Below, piece after piece: positions 58,695 through 64,000 of a stretch of DNA of 64,000 bases. The position numbers and the translations under genes were made by a program. Within the stretch, counting starts at the first letter, position 1; each line of letters begins with the position of its first letter. The DNA lies in assembly GCF_030272615.1 (NCBI RefSeq), contig NC_081406.1, positions 403,448,939 through 403,512,938 on the forward strand. The letters are read 5' to 3'. This stretch comes from Cryptomeria japonica (Eukaryota; Streptophyta; Pinopsida; Cupressales; Cupressaceae). Below the pieces are notes generated by a model that was not told where the DNA came from, did not search any database, and saw only the letters and a list, made by a program, of their open reading frames with translations.

Positions 58695-59288
58695 CTACCA
58701 AAATTCAGAGTTATCGGGAACACTTGGTCTATATACTAACTCAACCCAGTAACTATCTACTGTGAATTCAGGATGGGGAATAAAGAGAGAAGCCGACACG
58801 GCTAGAGAATCATCTATAGAATTGAATTCACGTGGGATGGCTTCAATAGAAAAATCATCAAAACCTTCAATTTCATGCCATACCCTATTCTGGTAGTGCT
58901 TTAATATTTCATTCTTTACACTGAATAACCCTCTTACTTTCTTTACAATCAACTCAGCATCTCCTTTCACCCGTAACAGTTTCACTCCCAATTTCTTTGC
59001 TTCAGCTATTCCCAACACTAAGGCCTCACACTCAGTGGTATTGTTTGTATTTTTAAATTCCATCTTGAAAGAGAAAGGAATATGTTTTCGAGAAGGAGGA
59101 ATACGAAATACTACGACTCCAGAACCTGATGCTAAACAACTTCCATCAAACTCCATTATCCATAGTTCCTCCAGTGCCTTAGGTTGAGACAAATTTTCTA
59201 CAACTTCATTATGAGATAAGATCATATAATTCCCAAATTCACACTCATGGTATAATATTTGTTCTTTTGGATTGTCAGAAGGAAACAA
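58695..59288 (-). pseudogene. E additional (archaeal-like) RNase H, upstream of RT
   Basis: An open 197-codon stretch. From residue 41: ELWIMEFDGSCLASGSGVVV (first catalytic Asp, residue 48), FKNTNNTTECEALVLGIAEA (catalytic Glu, 86), LLRVKGDAELIVKKVRG (Asp, 110), IEAIPREFNSIDDSLA (last Asp). This is the compact RNase H type with a GDAELIV motif known as the second, archaeal-like RNase H of Tat-lineage elements. The usual RNase H is also present at 57027-57330, so E has two. This one sits between protease and RT. It is complete and has all four acidic residues. Confidence 0.75.
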
Positions 59289-59349
59289 TGATATTAGATT
59301 TAGGCTCTGGTTGTAAAATGACCTGTTGTTTCCCTATAGGAATGGTGGC

Positions 59350-59690
59350 TTGAGACTAGTCCATCTTAATCTCACCTCCTAGGTCTCTACAAAATGTATG
59401 ACTCAGTAACATGTCATAACCTATAGGAATATCAGCTATCAAAATGGCTAACCTAACTCTGTTATCAAGATGAGCGACAAGGGCCACTTGAGCATCTTTG
59501 ATCTATCCTAACAAGGGTATTTGTTTGGAGTCCATGGAGTAACATCTACCAAACATTTTTGTTAAGGATATTCCTAAGGCCTTGGCTACAATAGATGGCG
59601 TGATGTTATCTAAGGCACCAGAGTCTATAATACAATTATTCAGTTTATGACCATTTATGAACAAGGATATATAAAAAGGCTAAGGTTTTG
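59350..59690 (-). pseudogene. E protease
   Basis: Minus-strand frame with PYISLFINGHKLNNCIIDSG (active-site DSG), ALDNITPSIVAKALGISLTK, VALVAHLDNRVRLAILIADI, PIGYDMLLSHTFCRDL; one internal stop. Confidence 0.75.
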
Positions 59691-60740
59691 ATTCAAGGAC
59701 AAATGACTTATCATCAACTTGATGGGCAACTATTTTAGGGGAAGCTTCATGAGGAGAAGGACAAGCTGACACATCTCCTTGGGAGGGCAATGTAGCATTA
59801 GTTGATTGTTGTATCATATCAACTTTTACATATGCATTATTTCCTTTCACAAACTTTACCAACCTATCAAGTTCTTTAGGGTTTAATTTAAGATATTCAG
59901 CTAGTGTAATTTGAATCTAAGAGGATTTAAAAAACTCAACAATATCAAATGAACCCTTGGTCTCTAGAGATTTTAATAACTGAGGTTCTTGAGGTCTGAA
60001 ATCATTATTATGAAACCAGGAAATGATCTCCTTACCTTTGGGATTCACAATAGAAGATGAAGGAGCACCTTGAGGTTTGACATTCTGTTGATTTCTGGTT
60101 AGCACGACACAGGAAGGATCCTCCAAGGTAACCAAAATATCACCTCATCTTTTTGAATTTGACTCATACTCTAGGAAGTAGATTTCAGAGTTGCTAGACT
60201 GCCTAGGAGATTCTTCTTCACTTGACTCCAGCAATTTCTCTTTGAACCCACCAATTGAACATAACGCACCATTTCCGGGCAAGAATTTACATCATGATCA
60301 TAAGTAAGATGAAAGATACACATGTTGGCTTTAGATGGGGGTGCCTCAATTGCTAGTCTTTGTTGAGGAGGCAATTATAAAACTCTACTCCCGACCCCAG
60401 TGGACTGATTAGGGACCTTCCTTGAAATATCTTGATAAGGCTGTGGATAAGAAGTACTAGTTTTGTGCATTTGCCTCTTCAAGGTTATCATGTCATTCAT
60501 TAATCATTGAATCAAAGGGTCAGATGAAGTTGATGCCTATGATGTGGAAGTTTGAACTTCCCTCTTCCACTTTTGTGCGGTGATCTAATCATCTTCTAAT
60601 TCTACTACCAATATTTTTACATCAGCTAGGGATGCTACTCTTTACCTACGGATCAAGAAACCAATTTCAAAGGGCATATAATTGATGAAAAAGAATTTAA
60701 AATTATCATCTGAAGGCCTTTGGTTTGCTGGAATGTTATG
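59690..60740 (-). pseudogene. E gag-protease linker with zinc knuckle
   Basis: Short open pieces; the recognisable part is MCIFHLTYDHDVNSC (about 60325-60280), a CX2HX4HX4C knuckle as in the Gag of F. Otherwise Ser/Pro-rich and broken. Confidence 0.6.
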
Positions 60741-61274
60741 AACAATTTAATCAAACTTAGCTACAAAATCTCTCATAGACTTAGGAATTTCTTTCTTCAA
60801 CTGAGCTAATTGAGCTAGAAGAGAATTTTCATCTTCGACTAAATTGAACCTAGCCTCAAACCTAGTTTTAAGATCTTGCCAATTCATAATTGTACCATTC
60901 AGTAAATGATAGAACCAATCTACTGCCACTTCATTCAATGTTTGTACAAACAATATTATAGCTACATCTTTATGTTTAAGAACTAGAACACCACAAGCAA
61001 TATTAAATGCATTAAAATGCTTTCCTATTGAGACCTTTCCATCACCACTGAATTTAGGTAAATGATCTCTTTCTCCTTTGGGAAAAGGGTTATGATTTGC
61101 ACCAAGTGCAACTGGTCCTACAACAGAGCCCCAGGGATTATTTGCAGCCATAGGTAAAATGATATTCAAAGGTGTAGGGTTGATTATACTAGGGAAAGCA
61201 ATATCATGTAATGTTAGGGCTTGACATGTAGGAGACATAGGGGATACAAAAGAGGAAGTTGGAGGCCTACTCAT
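60660..61274 (-). pseudogene. E Gag
   Basis: Starts MSRPPTSSFVSPMSPTCQAL; Retrotrans_gag part ILFVQTLNEVAVDWFYHLLN, NWQDLKTRFEARFNLVEDEN, then stop, IVHNIPANQRPSDDN and further. Same domain family as F Gag but divergent. Confidence 0.75.
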
Positions 61275-61466
61275 CGCTCTTGTTCTAGTTGTAAAGGAGA
61301 TTAAGATGTTAGAGTCTTGAAGTTCTGAAAAATAGAATCAACTGCCCCTTCACGCCTTTGAGATCTCGTATATCTTATTGAATCCAGCCTATTTATAATG
61401 CAGTATTCACTTCAAACAGACAACCTTACTGATTTTATGATTCAACCTCCAATCTTATTATTCGAC

Positions 61467-61484
61467 TCCCCAGCAGAGTCGCCA
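61467..61484 (-). promoter_or_regulatory. E primer-binding site (Arg-tRNA type)
   Basis: The minus strand reads TGGCGACTCTGCTGGGGA, six bases from the LTR edge. This is close to the PBS type reported for Ogre/Tat elements. Confidence 0.8.
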
Positions 61485-61490
61485 AAAATC

Positions 61491-64000
61491 TATTGGTTAA
61501 CAGATTTAGCCTTTTGTAATTTAATGATAAATGACTCATTTATGCCCTTAGTTTTGTGAAAGACAAAAAGAACCAATAGTTGGGTAATTCAATCAATTGT
61601 TTACCCTCTGTATAAGGGCGCAACTTCTCATATGATGTTCAATGAATTATGAAACACACAAAAAATATTTACTTCGCTTTTCACCAGAAAGTGATAAAAC
61701 AAGGTTTTTAACATTCATCAGTCAACACCACATAAATTTCGGGAAGATAAACACTCTATATGTAAAAACACAGATTTACCATAAAAAATAACCTGACTTC
61801 AAAAACTAAAATTGAAGAAACAATAAAATCATGGACTGTGATTGAGTTTCTCTCGTGTCTCTCGGGACAAGGGGAATTAGATCCACACAATAGTAAAAAT
61901 AGATTCACTTATTACATTCATTTACAGACGTATGAAAGTGGATAATCAAAGAAGTGATAGATTCAACACAAATAGATTTATCCCAACATAGATTTATTTT
62001 TCTGCATTCAAATACATAGATTTGAAAGTTGCTAAAAATGTCTAATTTTATTCCCTAATAAAAATGCCTTCATTGACAATCCACAAGTGTCTAAACAAAG
62101 TCTATTAATCTTTTCAAAATTTCTCAGAACTTTTTCAAGTCTTTTTCCAAAAATATATATCTAAACTTTCTACCCTAACCACTCGGTAACCACAAAGTTA
62201 CACCGCTCTGCCTGAGGGTAAGTTTTAAATAGTTTGTTTTTGAAACTAACTTATGAAACTATTTTTTGGTTAAAAACAATAAAAATAAAATAAAACATGG
62301 TAATAGTTATCCAATTCATAGCAATGAGTGACCAGTTGGATCCTTCTTCCACTCTATGAATGTCTCCATGAATTGTTGGATGATAGATTCATTTTGAATG
62401 ACTACATGTAAAATCCTAGTTGCCAAACTTCTTTATCACAGTGTGCCTATTTTACCTCATCAAGATGGTTGTTCAAATGATCTATGCATAAAAACAACAA
62501 GGATTTGATTTTAGCAATAGTGGAGAAATATTTCTTTGTGAGCATTATTGCATTCCTGACCATATCAATTTGTTCTTCATAAGATTTGCTTATAGCTTCA
62601 GTGGTGTCAATAGTTTCTCCATCCTCCTTCATATATTTCACTCCAATGCATTTCAGATCATTAAGAATGTTTTTGTATTAACTCAGACAATTCCTGCACA
62701 AGTCTAACGAATTCCTCATAGCCTTGTTTGATTACAAATTTGTCCATTCCAAGTTATTCTTGCAAATGTACAGAACATTATCATTGAATCCCTGTATAGG
62801 CTTTTCTATAAGGAACTTCATTATGCCATGCTTTTGAACTTCTTCCATGTGAGCTATTGTTCGGGCCCATTTGGTCTCTTTGTTCTTCCACGTTGTCTTT
62901 TCCTTTCCCAATTCTCAGATAACTTTAACAATGTCATCATATACCTTGCTCAAATACCCAATATATTCTTTTCACTCTTTCCTGATCATATCCAACCATT
63001 CTAGGAACACCCCATGCACCATTTTGTTCCTTAGAACTTCTGCGAGCAACTTCTGATTGCTAGGGGATTTAGGATCAAAGAGTGTCGGTTGTGCAGACAA
63101 AGGTTTGGGATCTATCCCATGAATTGCATCAATATATTATGCCATTTGTCTCGAGGTTTCTTTTAGTTCCTTTTTATCTTTTTCATCCTTCTAGGTTCTC
63201 GTTATGATATTTTTCGTGGAAGCTTCAAGATGGACATCCATGGCTCGGGAAGCTGCACCGATATTCACCTTTTCAATAGAAAAATCTTGGATTTTAAGGT
63301 CCCCTATTTTCTCTTATGTCAATGGACATGCTATCTCTGCAGTCCAATTCCCCGTATCGACATCAAAGTCAAATTTTTAAATGGTTTTCAATTTTTTCAC
63401 TTTGGCGGTCTTCCCCAAGCATTTGCTCACCATATCTTCTAGAGGGACAGAAACCGAAACTATGTTCCTTTTCTTATTGTTCAAGGTATTTTCTAACCAA
63501 AGAGGCCCAGTGTGCACAAAGGTTTCATCTGAACCGACTATAGTTTCTTTTTAATTTCTTGCTACCAATGTGGTAGTAGTGTTTGCCAAAATATCCACCT
63601 CCTGAGTGTCACCGATATCATCAACATTTAGCACCTCCAAGTTTGGATGAGCTAAAGGATCTTCCATGTTGGGAGAGGATTCTAAATCAACTACCACCAA
63701 ATACATGGCAGATTGCTTTAATCCACTTTTGGTTCTAGCCCTAGTAACCCTGGTGGAAAATGGTTCTTTTTTAATTTCTACTGGCCTGACATTCTAACTA
63801 ACTTTGGTTTGTGTTCTAGATGATCCTGCAACACAAGAGGTGACACGAGAGTTAGCCAATGATACTTTAGAGGATGAGGTTGAACCTTTCTTTGAGCCTT
63901 TTCCCATTCTTCACTCTCTTAGCCACTTTTTCAATTCTTCTGATAACTGGGAATGTCCTTATTTGGATCTGGTCCTCCTCATCTTTTTCCAAATCTACTT
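61491..64000 (-). mobile_element. E 5' LTR (partial, at least 2.5 kb)
   Basis: Begins TATTGGTTAACAG (TG changed to TA) next to the PBS and follows 50879-53390 base for base with about 10% divergence. It contains the C-terminal part of the LTR ORF on the minus strand (e.g. 62641-62447). It leaves the window. Confidence 0.85.

Larger units (their letters stand above)
50879..64000 (-). mobile_element. Element E: Tat-like Ty3/gypsy with giant LTRs (incomplete)
   Basis: Minus-strand element inserted in the RT of copia D. Its 3' LTR starts at plus 50879 (TGTTGGTTAACAG), and the 5' LTR occupies 61491 to beyond the window end. PBS at 61467-61484. Coding order on the minus strand: gag (61274), CX2HX4HX4C knuckle (60300), protease (59640), an extra RNase H (59288), RT (58290), RNase H (57314), integrase (56982-55680). 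The LTR copies are roughly 90% alike, so it is an older insertion. All ORFs are broken. Confidence 0.85.

Noticed and set aside
1-64000. tRNA, rRNA or snRNA genes
   Set aside because: No cloverleaf or conserved RNA gene sequence was noticed by eye; the tRNA-like matches are PBS sites only. A covariance-model scan would be decisive.

Overview
The window is repeat DNA from a large-genome seed plant. Long AT-rich non-coding stretches, stacks of nested LTR retrotransposons, LTRs of 0.8 to over 2.5 kb, decayed gene fragments and no intact host gene suggest a conifer or similar gymnosperm. That assignment is inference: no single feature proves it. No tRNA, rRNA, CRISPR array or bacterial-type operon was seen. 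Nearly everything can be assigned to retroelements, and several junctions are supported by exact target-site duplications (TSDs).

Layout. (1) 1-8665: a minus-strand LTR element with a 0.4-kb internal region ('R'). Its left LTR was split by a retrocopy ('G', 793-5979, 18-bp TSD) coding for a globular plus coiled-coil protein. G was itself split by a 3.49-kb solo-LTR-like insertion (1962-5451, TSD CAGAT). (2) 8666-13226: an intronless alpha-COP (coatomer) pseudogene in which one WD40-blade-sized segment is tandemly repeated five times, a stray R-type LTR, and an RPA1 pseudogene fragment. (3) 13227-29036: a gag-only LTR element ('C', about 2.4-kb LTRs). Its 5' LTR carries element 'B1' (14268-20744) and its 3' LTR carries solo LTR 'S' (26413-27632, TSD AGATG). 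(4) 29037-50878: a decayed Ty1/copia element ('D') split by element 'B2' (29372-49030, TSD AAATG). B2 is split by a young Ty3/gypsy element of Tat/Ogre type ('F', 35085-47940, TSD ACCGG). (5) 50879-64000: a minus-strand Ty3/gypsy element ('E') that runs off the window. It has the order gag, PR, extra RNase H, RT, RNase H, INT, and very long LTRs.

How the parts relate. B1 and B2 are two independent members of one non-autonomous family: LTR, iMet-type PBS, a coiled-coil/zinc-knuckle gag, and a long second ORF (ORF2) where pol would normally be. F keeps gag, protease and the integrase tail in one reading frame but has lost RT, RNase H and the integrase core; it carries an antisense gene with the aminotransferase-like plant mobile domain (PMD). 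E carries a long sense ORF inside its LTR. G is a retrocopy of a similar ORF. The recurring theme is accessory ORFs with a PMD-like N-terminal pattern and often a coiled-coil or charged C-terminus, carried by retroelements of different classes. This is the best candidate in the window for an under-described system. Other notable signals are inverted CGCGTCTGTG-type arrays at the two ends of F and an LTR hairpin whose pairing is kept across three LTR families.
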